Positions 1 to 6,331 of a DNA stretch of 8,554 nt are shown here, piece after piece. Location of the stretch: the NCBI GenBank assembly GCA_964353455.1, contig CAYGWP010000494.1, positions 1 through 8,554 on the forward strand, read 5' to 3'. This DNA is from CAYGWP01 sp964353455. Lineage in GTDB: Bacteria; Planctomycetota; Phycisphaerae; FEN-1346. The translations under genes and the position numbers were made by a program. Every line of letters begins with the position of its first letter. Position 1 is the stretch's first letter. Under the pieces are notes generated by a model. The model made no database searches. It had not been told where the DNA came from and saw only the letters and a list, made by a program, of their open reading frames with translations.

Positions 1-1180
1 CTTCCTCGCTCATGTCGTAAATGTCCCTCTCCACCGCGTCGGGCAACTCGTAGCCCTTCTCGATCCCCTCCAGGCCCGCGTGCAGCATCACCGCGAACGC
101 CAGGTACGGGTTGCACGCCGGGTCCGGTGCGCGGAACTCGATGCGCGTGGCCTTCTCCTTGCCGGGCTTGTACATGGGCACGCGGATCATCGTGGAGCGG
201 TTCCGCCGCGCCCAGCAGATATAGACCGGGGCTTCGTAACCCGGCACGAGGCGCTTATACGAGTTCACCCACTGGGCGCATACGCCGATGATCTCGCGGG
301 CGTGGCGCATGAGGCCGGCCACGTACCCGCGCGCGACGGGCGAGAGGAACATCGGGTCCTTCGCGTCGTAGAATGCGTTGCGGTCGCCCCTGAAGAGGCT
401 CTGGTGGACGTGCATGCCCGAGCCGTTCTGCCCGAAAAGGGGCTTCGGCATGAACGTTGCGTGGCATCCGTTGGCGATGGCCACCTCCTTGACGACCAGC
501 CGGTATGTCATGAGGCGGTCGGCCATCGTCAACGCATCGGCATATCTAAGGTCGATCTCGTGCTGGCTCGGGGCAACCTCGTGGTGGCTGTACTCGACCG
601 GTATGCCCATCGCCTGGAGGGTCTCGACCGTCTGCGACCGGAGGTCGTGCGCCACGTCCACGGCCGTCAGGTCGAAGTACCCGGCCTCGTCCAGCGTCTC
701 GGTGCCGGAAGAGTTCTTGAAGTAGAAGTACTCGGCCTCGGGGCCCACGTTCATCGTGAAGCCCTTCGCGGCAGCGCGGGCTATGGCGCGCTTCAGGACG
801 TACCGCGGGTCGCCCGGATACGGCGCGCCGCCGGGTTCCAGGACGTCGCAGAACATCCGCGCGACTTTCGATGCGCCGCTCTCCTGGGGCAGCAGGCAGA
901 ACGTGGCAGGGTCGGGGCGGGCGATCATGTCGCTCTCATCTATACGCGCAAAACCGTGAATGGAAGAGCCGTCGAAGCCCATCCCCTCTTCCAGCGCGCC
1001 TTCCAGTTCATCGGGCGTGATGGCGAAACTCTTCAGGTGCCCCAGCAGGTCGGTGAACCAGAGGCGGATAAAACGGACATTCCCATCGCGGACCTGGCGG
1101 AGGACTTCGGCCTTGAGTGCCTCGACTTGCGGCCGGCAGACCGTCTCCGATGGCGGCGGAACCTTGCGCGACTTGGCCAT
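1..1180 (-). CDS. glnA: Glutamine synthetase type I (3' end beyond the window)
   Basis: This enzyme condenses glutamate and ammonia to glutamine with ATP, the main ammonia-assimilation step in the cytoplasm. I read 393 codons from ATG at 1178-1180 to the left edge, ending in DIYDMSEE; about 50 C-terminal residues of the usual ~445 are missing. Family motifs appear in order: GFDGSS (68-73), GPEAEY (146-151), SHHEVAPSQHEID (198-210), the ATP-binding FMPKPLFGQNGSGMH (243-257), NSYKRLVPGYEAP (306-318), NRSTMIR (327-333) and RAPDPACNPYL (350-360). The ~25-residue insert of the beta subtype is absent, so it resembles the alpha subtype (Bacillus, archaea). Tyr388 lies where E. coli has its adenylylated Tyr397, but the surrounding residues do not prove adenylylation. 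The start is supported by AAAGGGAGG five bases upstream. It is the last visible gene of a minus-strand pair and has its own promoter-like sequence. Confidence 0.97.
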   Translation of the reverse strand, partial: MAKSRKVPPPSETVCRPQVEALKAEVLRQVRDGNVRFIRLWFTDLLGHLKSFAITPDELEGALEEGMGFDGSSIHGFARIDESDMIARPDPATFCLLPQESGASKVARMFCDVLEPGGAPYPGDPRYVLKRAIARAAAKGFTMNVGPEAEYFYFKNSSGTETLDEAGYFDLTAVDVAHDLRSQTVETLQAMGIPVEYSHHEVAPSQHEIDLRYADALTMADRLMTYRLVVKEVAIANGCHATFMPKPLFGQNGSGMHVHQSLFRGDRNAFYDAKDPMFLSPVARGYVAGLMRHAREIIGVCAQWVNSYKRLVPGYEAPVYICWARRNRSTMIRVPMYKPGKEKATRIEFRAPDPACNPYLAFAVMLHAGLEGIEKGYELPDAVERDIYDMSEE

Positions 1181-1206
1181 GAGGGCCTCCCTTTCGGAGC
1201 GTAAGA

Positions 1207-1225
1207 CGTACCCTGATTCGTACCC
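1207..1225 (-). repeat. Direct repeat GGGTACG x2 in the glnA leader
   Basis: GGGTACG occurs twice on the minus strand (1219-1225 and 1207-1213), 12 bases from start to start, between the predicted transcription start and the ribosome binding site of glnA. The spacing is close to one helical turn, so it could be a regulator binding site or a leader RNA element. I do not recognise it as a GlnR, NtrC or other known nitrogen-control site. Confidence 0.35.
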
Positions 1226-1241
1226 GTTTGCGTGAACCGCC

Positions 1242-1270
1242 ATTTTCGCCGCCAGCGGCGCGCCCGTCAA
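1242..1270 (-). promoter_or_regulatory. Likely sigma70-type promoter of glnA
   Basis: Read on the minus strand, TTGACG (1265-1270, five of six to the -35 consensus) is followed after exactly 17 bases by GAAAAT (1242-1247, four of six to the -10). Transcription would begin near 1235, giving a leader of about 55 bases before the glnA ATG. It lies downstream of the hairpin at 1310-1329, so glnA can be transcribed separately from the membrane-protein gene. This is a sequence match only. Confidence 0.5.
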
Positions 1271-1309
1271 CGATTATCGCGGCCGAACCCGACGCGAAGG
1301 CACTTCGGG

Positions 1310-1329
1310 CCCGACGCGGGAGCGTCGGG
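1310..1329 (-). terminator. GC-rich hairpin after the 736-residue membrane-protein gene
   Basis: CCCGACGC (1310-1317) and GCGTCGGG (1322-1329) form a perfect 8-bp stem with a GGGA loop (plus-strand reading), starting eight bases past the minus-strand stop codon. A second CCCGACGC copy at 1288-1295 could compete for the same arm. No T-run follows, so it would be a weak or factor-assisted terminator or an RNA-stabilising 3' hairpin. Confidence 0.45.
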
Positions 1330-1336
1330 GAGGTGG

Positions 1337-3547
1337 TCAGGCCTTCAGGTGAGACCAGCGGAGCGCGGCAAGCGACAGGACGTACAGTCCGATTATGCCG
1401 AACCCGAGCGCCTGAACGCCCGTGATGAGGCTAAGGTATTCCCCGAGGCCGCCGAGCATCGCGCCGAGGAGGTTCCATCCGAGGGCGGCCGGCGGCAGGA
1501 CCGCCCGCCGGAAGGACGAGGCGAAGACCAGCCCGGCCCCGAAGATCGGCAGCGCCACCCTGAGGCACCCCACCACGGCCCGCGCGGCATATCCAAGGGC
1601 CAGAAAATGGCTCGGCGCGACCACGAGGCCCGCCGCCAGCGACACGAAGATGATCGCATAGGCCCATGTGTACGAAACCTTGCCGACGCGCAGAACCACG
1701 AGGTTCGCCGCCGCTATGGCCGCCAGAATGGCCGCAATCACGATCGAGTTGACGATCCAAGTGGCGCCGAACACAAGCGAGAGTTCCGAGATGCTCTTTA
1801 TCTCCAGGAGCATGAATGCCGCGCCTAAGAGCAGGAAGTGCCAGTCAACCCGCGCCATGCCCTTGGGCCACGCCGCCAGAAGGCCCGCAGCGCACACCAC
1901 AACCACCCCGGCGATGAGTTCCAGGTACGCAACGGGGATCATGGGACGCTGGAGGTAGAACTGGGGCCAGTCGTCGGTGCTGACGCTGACGGCGCTGTTG
2001 TACAGGTCCGGGTCGGGCGGGACCCTGGTCCGGATGAAAAACATCGGCCCGCCTGCGCCATAAGGCTGCCGGGACTCGAGCGGCGGCACGTAGTGGAAAG
2101 CCCGCCACAGGATCTCCGCAAGGCGGTCGTGCGACCACGGCAACCGCCAATGATGACCGCTGAATTCCAGGACGAAGAGCCCGTCGTCAGCCATGTGGCG
2201 GCGCACCTGCCTGAAGAACTCGACCGTGAAAATGTAACTATCCAGCCGCAACCCTGCGCTCGATGCAAACTGCGAATGTGCGTCCACCGCGTTCATGATG
2301 ATGAGGTCGTACTTCTTGTCGGTGCGCTCCAGGAAGGCGCGGGCGTCATCGCATACGACGTTCACCCTGGGGTCGTCGTATGGATGCTCCGGGTGCATCC
2401 GCCGGCCCACATCGATGATACCCGGGTCGATCTCGACCGCGTCAATCTCCGGGACGTTGTGCCGCAGGGCGGCCGCAGCCTCGTTGCCCGTTCCGGAGGC
2501 GATGATGAGGACGTTCCTCGGCCGGCAGACGTCGTAGGGGAGGTTGTAGCGCCGGTCGAACCCCAAGGGAGTGTCAAAACGCTCCGCAATCTGGTCTGTG
2601 GCCCGCTTCAGTATCCGCCGCAACTGATCCTCGTCATTCTTGATGAAACCCAGGTTCACAAAGGTCTGATGGTACTCGTAGTTGACGAACACCCGCCCCA
2701 GCAGGGGGAAATGCTCTGTGCCCGCAGCGGTGGGCAGGTTGGCGTGCGTTACATTCCAGGACACACGCTGGTATGGGGACCAGATGACATCCGGGTCACG
2801 CCCCTGGTATATGACAAGCCCAACTATGGCGGCCGAAAGGATGAACCAGGCGCCGCGGGCCTTCCACGTAAGCCCGCCCAGCAAGGCAAACGCCGCCAGA
2901 CCGAGGCCGAACCAGTACGGCGGCGGCAGGAGCGCAAAAGATATCCCCACAAACGCCCCCGTCCCCACCAGCGCACCGACGACATTCACCAGGTATGCCG
3001 GGATCGGCGCCAGGGTGTCGAAGCACCGGGCAATCAGGATGCCGATCGGCACGAACACGAGAGTCACGAGGAAGAACGCGCCGATGACGACAATCTGGCC
3101 GCCCGCTTCGGCGCCCTCAAACTCAAGACTGAACTGCGTGCCCGACGGCTCGTAGGGAACCTGTGCGGCTGGGTCGGCACCCTGCTGGATGATCCCCGCG
3201 TGTTCGCCGAAGCCGCGCCCCCGCAAGTCGTCCCCGCCCGCCACGATGGTCCCGACCACTATCAGGATGCCCGCCAGGAACGCCAGCAGCATCGTCCCGT
3301 CGCCCAGCCGCACGCGCCGATAGACTATGCACCCCAGGCCCATGCCCAGGAAGCACGCCAGCAGAACGAGCGACCGGAAAAACGCCAGGAACGGCAGTTC
3401 CGAGGGGATCCATCGGATAAGAAGGACCTCCCAGAAGAGGGAGGCGAAACTGATGATCGCAAGGCGCCACAGCAGTCGCCGCCGGTCGGCCGCAGGCAGC
3501 GCACTTTCCGTGACCGGCGATTCCGTGCCGTGGTCCGATTGGGTCAA
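1337..3547 (-). CDS. Multi-pass membrane protein with spermidine-synthase-like SAM-binding domain
   Basis: The 736-residue product has about seven hydrophobic helices in its first 250 residues, a central Rossmann-like domain (about 280-510) and about six or seven more helices to the end. The central domain has aminopropyltransferase/methyltransferase features: NVLIIASGTGNE (345-356), VEIDP (371-375), CDDARAFL (399-406) and YDLIIMNAVD (413-422). In true spermidine synthases the last motif reads YDxIxxDSxDP with a catalytic Asp; here that position is Asn419 and the following Pro is Ala423, so polyamine synthesis is doubtful. The C-terminal GWNLLGAMLGGLGEYLSLIT (690-709) resembles, to my recollection, large membrane proteins annotated as spermidine synthase in Planctomycetota and relatives. 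The start is TTG at 3545-3547, supported by AAGGGGAG seven bases upstream; no ATG lies nearby. The substrate is unknown. Confidence 0.85.
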   Translation of the reverse strand: MTQSDHGTESPVTESALPAADRRRLLWRLAIISFASLFWEVLLIRWIPSELPFLAFFRSLVLLACFLGMGLGCIVYRRVRLGDGTMLLAFLAGILIVVGTIVAGGDDLRGRGFGEHAGIIQQGADPAAQVPYEPSGTQFSLEFEGAEAGGQIVVIGAFFLVTLVFVPIGILIARCFDTLAPIPAYLVNVVGALVGTGAFVGISFALLPPPYWFGLGLAAFALLGGLTWKARGAWFILSAAIVGLVIYQGRDPDVIWSPYQRVSWNVTHANLPTAAGTEHFPLLGRVFVNYEYHQTFVNLGFIKNDEDQLRRILKRATDQIAERFDTPLGFDRRYNLPYDVCRPRNVLIIASGTGNEAAAALRHNVPEIDAVEIDPGIIDVGRRMHPEHPYDDPRVNVVCDDARAFLERTDKKYDLIIMNAVDAHSQFASSAGLRLDSYIFTVEFFRQVRRHMADDGLFVLEFSGHHWRLPWSHDRLAEILWRAFHYVPPLESRQPYGAGGPMFFIRTRVPPDPDLYNSAVSVSTDDWPQFYLQRPMIPVAYLELIAGVVVVCAAGLLAAWPKGMARVDWHFLLLGAAFMLLEIKSISELSLVFGATWIVNSIVIAAILAAIAAANLVVLRVGKVSYTWAYAIIFVSLAAGLVVAPSHFLALGYAARAVVGCLRVALPIFGAGLVFASSFRRAVLPPAALGWNLLGAMLGGLGEYLSLITGVQALGFGIIGLYVLSLAALRWSHLKA

Positions 3548-3588
3548 GATACCGCTCCCCTTCTTCGGCTAGGCCACCGGCCCGACCC

Positions 3589-3618
3589 ATTATTATCGGC
3601 GAACCAGTGGGCGGTCAA
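3589..3618 (-). promoter_or_regulatory. Likely promoter of the 736-residue membrane-protein gene
   Basis: On the minus strand TTGACC (3613-3618, five of six) is followed after 18 bases by AATAAT (3589-3594, five of six). An overlapping GATAAT gives a 15-base spacer and fits less well. The leader would be about 35 bases. It sits back to back with the putative yggS promoter in the 114-base divergent gap 3548-3661. Confidence 0.5.
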
Positions 3619-3626
3619 CAGGATGA

Positions 3627-3654
3627 TTGCACAACCGCCCGACAGCGGTAAACT
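3627..3654 (+). promoter_or_regulatory. Possible promoter of the yggS-type gene
   Basis: TTGCAC (3627-3632) and TAAACT (3649-3654) are separated by 16 bases. Each matches consensus only moderately (three and four of six). The -10-like box ends seven bases before the ATG at 3662, and no Shine-Dalgarno sequence is visible there, so if this promoter is used the mRNA would be leaderless or nearly so. Confidence 0.3.
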
Positions 3655-3661
3655 TTACGTC

Positions 3662-4357
3662 ATGGCCATCGCCCCCGAGCGCGTGCTCTCGAACCTGCGC
3701 GAAGTCCGCAACCGCATCGCCGCCGCCGCGGCGCGGAGCGGCCGCAGCGCGGAGGCCGTGCGCCTGGTGGCCGTCACGAAGACCGTCGCCGAGGACGCCA
3801 TCCGCACGCTGGTCGAGGCGGGCCATCGCGACCTCGGCGAGAGCCGCGCCCAGCAACTCCGCGACCGCGCCCGCAACTTGGCCGGCCTTCCCATCGCCTG
3901 GCACATGATCGGCCGGCTTCAGCGGAAGAACGTCAAGCACGTCGTCCCCACGGCGGCGATGATCCACAGCGTCGATTCGCTGGAACTGGCGGAGGAGATC
4001 GGCAAACGCTCAAGTCTGGCCGTCGCCGGCTCGGCGACGTGCCTCCTGGAAATCAACAGCGGCGAGGAGCAGAAGGCGGGCGTCCGCCCCGATGAGGCCC
4101 CCGCCATCGCACGCGCCGTGGCGGCCGTCCCCGGCATCAAACTTGCCGGCCTCATGACGATGGCCCCGATGGCCGACGATCCCCAAACCGTGCGGCCGGT
4201 CTTCGCGGCACTGCGGCAACTCCTTGAGCGCATCAACCGCGATGGCGCCCTGCCGCAGCCGCTCACTGAACTCTCGATGGGCATGTCGCAGGACTACGAG
4301 GTCGCTATCGAGGAAGGGGCGACCATCGTTCGCGTAGGCACCGCGCTGTTTCGGTAG
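3662..4357 (+). CDS. yggS: YggS/YlmE/PROSC-family pyridoxal-phosphate homeostasis protein
   Basis: This is a 231-residue, single-domain PLP-binding TIM-barrel protein of the alanine-racemase N-terminal fold. The family controls free pyridoxal phosphate and has no established catalytic activity. Visible motifs: AVTK (37-40) with Lys40 as expected PLP lysine, LGESRAQQ (58-65), WHMIGRLQRKN (80-90), LMTMAPM (164-170) and the signature LSMGMSQDYEVAIEEGAT (204-221) ending RVGTALFR. Length is typical (~230). I chose ATG 3662 because family members begin about ten residues before the NLxEVRxRI helix; the in-frame ATG at 3623 would add 13 residues and has no well-spaced ribosome binding site. Family members often sit near proC or cell-division genes, but not here. 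A palindromic element begins about 20 bases after the stop. Confidence 0.93.
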   Translation: MAIAPERVLSNLREVRNRIAAAAARSGRSAEAVRLVAVTKTVAEDAIRTLVEAGHRDLGESRAQQLRDRARNLAGLPIAWHMIGRLQRKNVKHVVPTAAMIHSVDSLELAEEIGKRSSLAVAGSATCLLEINSGEEQKAGVRPDEAPAIARAVAAVPGIKLAGLMTMAPMADDPQTVRPVFAALRQLLERINRDGALPQPLTELSMGMSQDYEVAIEEGATIVRVGTALFR

Positions 4358-4375
4358 TCTTCCGCCGTTTCTTTT

Positions 4376-4490
4376 TACCGCAGAGGACGCAGAGATCGCA
4401 GAGAGAGTTAAGATCAAAAAACAAAATCCGTTTTTGTTTTAACTATATATGTCTTTGTTTTCTCTGCGCCCTCTGCGTTCTCCGCGGTTA
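4376..4490. repeat. GAG-rich palindromic element, copy 1
   Basis: Terminal arms of about 30 bases (4376-4406 and 4461-4490) are inverted repeats of the ACCGCAGAGGACGCAGAG type, with about five mismatches. Inside is a nested AT-rich hairpin: AAAACAAAA (4418-4426) pairs with TTTTGTTTT (4432-4440), extended by GTTAA (4407-4411) and TTAAC (4439-4443). A second copy with the same arms lies at 7699-7809. The element starts about 20 bases past the yggS stop. Such CTCTGCG/CGCAGAG palindromes are, from general knowledge, dispersed in many bacterial genomes; no protein is encoded, so any movement would be non-autonomous. Confidence 0.8.
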
Positions 4491-4628
4491 ATACTACAGC
4501 GCCACTTAGGCCTTTGCGCGGTGGGTCTCCCGACCCACCGCGCGACGAAGCCGCGTTGGCGCGGTCGAAAACGCGGTTTGCGCGGCGGGTCGGGAGACCC
4601 GCCGCGCTAAGTGGCGCTGTAGTGTTAA
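4488..4628. repeat. Double-hairpin element with 17-bp perfect inverted ends and flanking TTAA
   Basis: ACTACAGCGCCACTTAG (4493-4509) is repeated perfectly inverted at 4607-4623. TTAA flanks both sides (4488-4491 and 4625-4628), so the ends match as inverted repeats over 21 of 22 bases; alternatively TTAA is a target duplication. Inside are two perfect 12-bp hairpins with four-base loops, stems 4516-4527/4532-4543 (loop TCCC) and 4580-4591/4596-4607 (loop GGGA); they are near-copies of each other. It resembles a MITE or REP-type element. It lies between convergent genes, so it could also end transcription in both directions. The right TTAA contains the stop codon of the minus-strand gene. Confidence 0.75.
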
Positions 4629-5380
4629 ACGGACCGTGCGGAAACCTTGAGGAACGGCTTATCCATCACCAGGTTCATTGCCGGCGCGACTTCACCGAAG
4701 ATCGCCAGGACCGCCGCGACGATCTCGCCGCCGTCCATCGCGTCGAGTTCCTTTTCGGGAATCGGATAATACAGTTGGAACCATCCCCACGCATCGTCGG
4801 GGACGGCGAGGCACGCCCGCCGGACGGCCGCCGCCCCGCCCCACTTCTGGCCGCGGAACGTCTTGCCGCCGCCCTCCGACCCGCCGACGTGGGCCGTGAA
4901 CCCCTCGCGAACGACCAGCCGCTCAAGTTCCGCCTCAAGCGGCGACCCCTTTCGCAGGCCCGCCACCAGGCGATGAAAGTCCCAGTCCTCCTCGGCATAG
5001 ACCTCGTCGGGCCGGCCGCGCCCCTGCCGCAGCCGCGCCCGCTCGATCTGCATTCCGGCCTCCATGCGCCGCAGGTCGCCGTCGAGGTCGATGAAGAACT
5101 TCGCGCACCCGAAATTGTAGCCGCTCGAGATGGGCTTGGCCTCGCGGTTCTCCCTGACGACCCAGCAGATCCACTGCCAGTACCTGCCGCGCCCCCACTT
5201 GTCGATGACGAAGTCCCGCCCGTGCCGCTGCATAAGGGCGTACTTGACGATCTGCGTGATGCGCTCCTCCGGCTCAAGCCCGCCCATCCGTATTCCGCGT
5301 TCAAAGTCAAGGAACGTCCGCTTGAACGCCGGCTTCGGCGCCAGCGGCGGCACCTCGAAAACCTTTCGCGTCTTGGTCAT
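4625..5380 (-). CDS. Unrecognised 251-residue soluble protein
   Basis: I do not recognise the family. The reading frame stays open upstream to 5620, but I place the start at ATG 5378-5380 (MTKTRKVFEV): a GAGG lies eight bases upstream, the extension would overlap the next gene, and the truncated copy at 6146-6280 begins at the matching codon. The protein has no signal peptide or clear membrane helix. It is rich in aromatics and charged residues, with conspicuous KWGRGRYWQWICWVV (61-75), YNFGCAKFFIDLDGD (88-102), EDWDFHRLV (131-139), a glycine-rich GGSEGGGK (166-173) and AWGWFQLYYPIP (197-208). The Gly-rich stretch is not a proper P-loop. It lies 58 bases downstream of the membrane-protein gene, probably co-transcribed. 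The stop codon lies in the TTAA end of the neighbouring repeat. Codon use looks like that of its neighbours. Confidence 0.75.
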   Translation of the reverse strand: MTKTRKVFEVPPLAPKPAFKRTFLDFERGIRMGGLEPEERITQIVKYALMQRHGRDFVIDKWGRGRYWQWICWVVRENREAKPISSGYNFGCAKFFIDLDGDLRRMEAGMQIERARLRQGRGRPDEVYAEEDWDFHRLVAGLRKGSPLEAELERLVVREGFTAHVGGSEGGGKTFRGQKWGGAAAVRRACLAVPDDAWGWFQLYYPIPEKELDAMDGGEIVAAVLAIFGEVAPAMNLVMDKPFLKVSARSV

Positions 5381-5438
5381 GTCTGCGGCCTCGGACTGAC
5401 GCCTGCTCCCACTGACCACCGAGGATCGCGCCCCGGCC

Positions 5439-6059
5439 TCACTTGCCATGCAGAGTACCAGGAACGCTACCCCATGTGGAGAGTCTGTCACGTTCGCTCT
5501 GATTGGCACCGAAGCGATTGAGCATGTCGGCCACAGAGCGGGGATCGTCAACCAACGCAACCTGCCGAAACGCGATCTGGTTACTGGTGGCCCCGCTCTT
5601 GGTGTTCGTTGCCGTCCCATGCAGAAGCAGGACGTAGGCCATGGGGAGCCCGGTCACTTCCGCATTTCGGAAGTCAGGCCATGCAATACGCAATCGCATT
5701 GAGCGGAAGCCCTGTAAACTCAGAATACTCCACGCCAAACGCACGCTGCCTGGCAGCAGCGGAACGCCATCAAGCGATGTGGCTCCTGCGATGCTGCATT
5801 CAATGCCCTCCCGGAAGCAACGAATGACCGGCCTTGCTCGGCCAGCGATGTTGACTGCGGCCAGCACCGCAACCAGCAGCAGGAACGCGCCGGTGATGAC
5901 CATCGGCGGTCCAGCGCCCGGCCGGGACTTGCCGTGGGCATCGGTCATTGCCCCAGTCCAGAATAGCGTGCCGAAGACAAGGGCAAAGCATCCGAACGCA
6001 CCCAGGGCAATCATTTGTGCCCAGAACACCCATGTCTTCCCCCAGAACCGGTCTTGCAT
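5439..6059 (-). CDS. Two-helix membrane protein of unknown function
   Basis: The 206-residue product starts with MQDRFWGKTW and has two hydrophobic helices (about 10-35 and 52-73) joined by a short polar loop, followed by a ~130-residue soluble domain with predicted strand-like segments (SVRLAWSIL, MRLRIAWPDF, MAYVLLLHG) and a final helix around DDPRSVADMLNRFG (171-184). This layout recalls small bacterial membrane proteins with a PH-like cytoplasmic domain, but that is inference; I cannot assign a family. An in-frame ATG at 6110 would add 17 residues; I prefer 6057-6059, because AGAGG precedes it by about eight bases and the hydrophobic helix then begins soon after the start. GC counted over three lines (5461-5640) is 57-62%, lower than rarA. 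It is sandwiched between the truncated and intact copies of the 251-residue gene. Confidence 0.7.
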   Translation of the reverse strand: MQDRFWGKTWVFWAQMIALGAFGCFALVFGTLFWTGAMTDAHGKSRPGAGPPMVITGAFLLLVAVLAAVNIAGRARPVIRCFREGIECSIAGATSLDGVPLLPGSVRLAWSILSLQGFRSMRLRIAWPDFRNAEVTGLPMAYVLLLHGTATNTKSGATSNQIAFRQVALVDDPRSVADMLNRFGANQSERDRLSTWGSVPGTLHGK

Positions 6060-6145
6060 GGCGGCACCTCTAGAGAAACAGGCTCCTCGCACAAGAGCAA
6101 CCCTTCGCACAACATTGCGTCCGAAATAACCACTGCCAAATCAGG

Positions 6146-6280
6146 CTATCCCAACCGACCAAGAGCCGCAAGCCGGAACTCGCCCGGAGACCTTCTATGC
6201 TCAAAATCCAGGAACGCCCGCTTGAACGCGGGCTTCGGCGGCAGCGGCGCCGCCATCAAGACCTTTCGCTCAATGTTCAT
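6146..6280 (-). pseudogene. Truncated copy of the start of the 251-residue gene
   Basis: This 44-codon frame (ATG 6278-6280, TAG 6146-6148) begins MNIERKVLMAAPLPPKPAFK. Over its first 28 residues it aligns without gaps to the intact gene's N-terminus, 18 identical, with a shared KPAFKRxFLDFE block. At DNA level 6201-6280 matches 5301-5380 at 64 of 80 positions (my count). Similarity stops after LDFE, and the last 17 codons resemble nothing in the intact gene. The ATG keeps a GAGG seven bases upstream, so a short peptide could still be made. It is most simply a remnant of a tandem duplication that lost its 3' part; alternatively it is a short leader-type ORF. A divergent promoter lies upstream at 6327-6354. 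Confidence 0.7.
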
Positions 6281-6322
6281 GTTTGAACCTCGCCTTTGTC
6301 CAGCGCCACCTTCGGGGGCGGA

Positions 6323-6331
6323 TGCTATAAT
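6323..6331 (+). promoter_or_regulatory. Perfect extended -10 element of rarA
   Basis: TGCTATAAT (6323-6331) is a full TGnTATAAT extended -10 box ending nine bases before the rarA ATG at 6341. No -35 hexamer is seen at the expected 16-18-base distance, as is common for extended -10 promoters. Transcription would begin about 6338-6341, at or just before the ATG, and there is no Shine-Dalgarno sequence in the CCCCTTCC between. Confidence 0.65.

Noticed and set aside
80..1204. Long plus-strand open frame of 374 codons
   Set aside because: It is antisense to glnA, whose minus-strand translation has every glutamine-synthetase motif; high GC keeps the opposite frame open.
1181..1336. Sigma54 promoter or NtrC sites for glnA
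   Set aside because: No GG-N10-GC box with the usual TGGCAC/TTGCA context was found; the sigma70-like match is better.
1337..3547. Naming this gene speE (spermidine synthase)
   Set aside because: The catalytic Asp is replaced and the protein is mostly membrane helices, so the symbol would mislead.
1838..3661. Upstream part of a plus-strand frame continuous with yggS
   Set aside because: It is antisense to the 736-residue membrane protein and low in hydrophobic or family signal; only the part from 3662 is a recognisable protein.
4376..4628. CRISPR array or tRNA in the repeat-rich gap
   Set aside because: The repeats are inverted rather than regularly spaced direct repeats, and no tRNA arms or CCA-type end are visible.
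4514..5521. Plus-strand frame of 335 codons
   Set aside because: It is antisense to the 251-residue gene and begins inside the double-hairpin repeat.
5381..5620. 80-codon N-terminal extension of the 251-residue protein
   Set aside because: It overlaps the membrane-protein gene, has no family-like sequence, and the truncated copy starts at the codon matching 5380.
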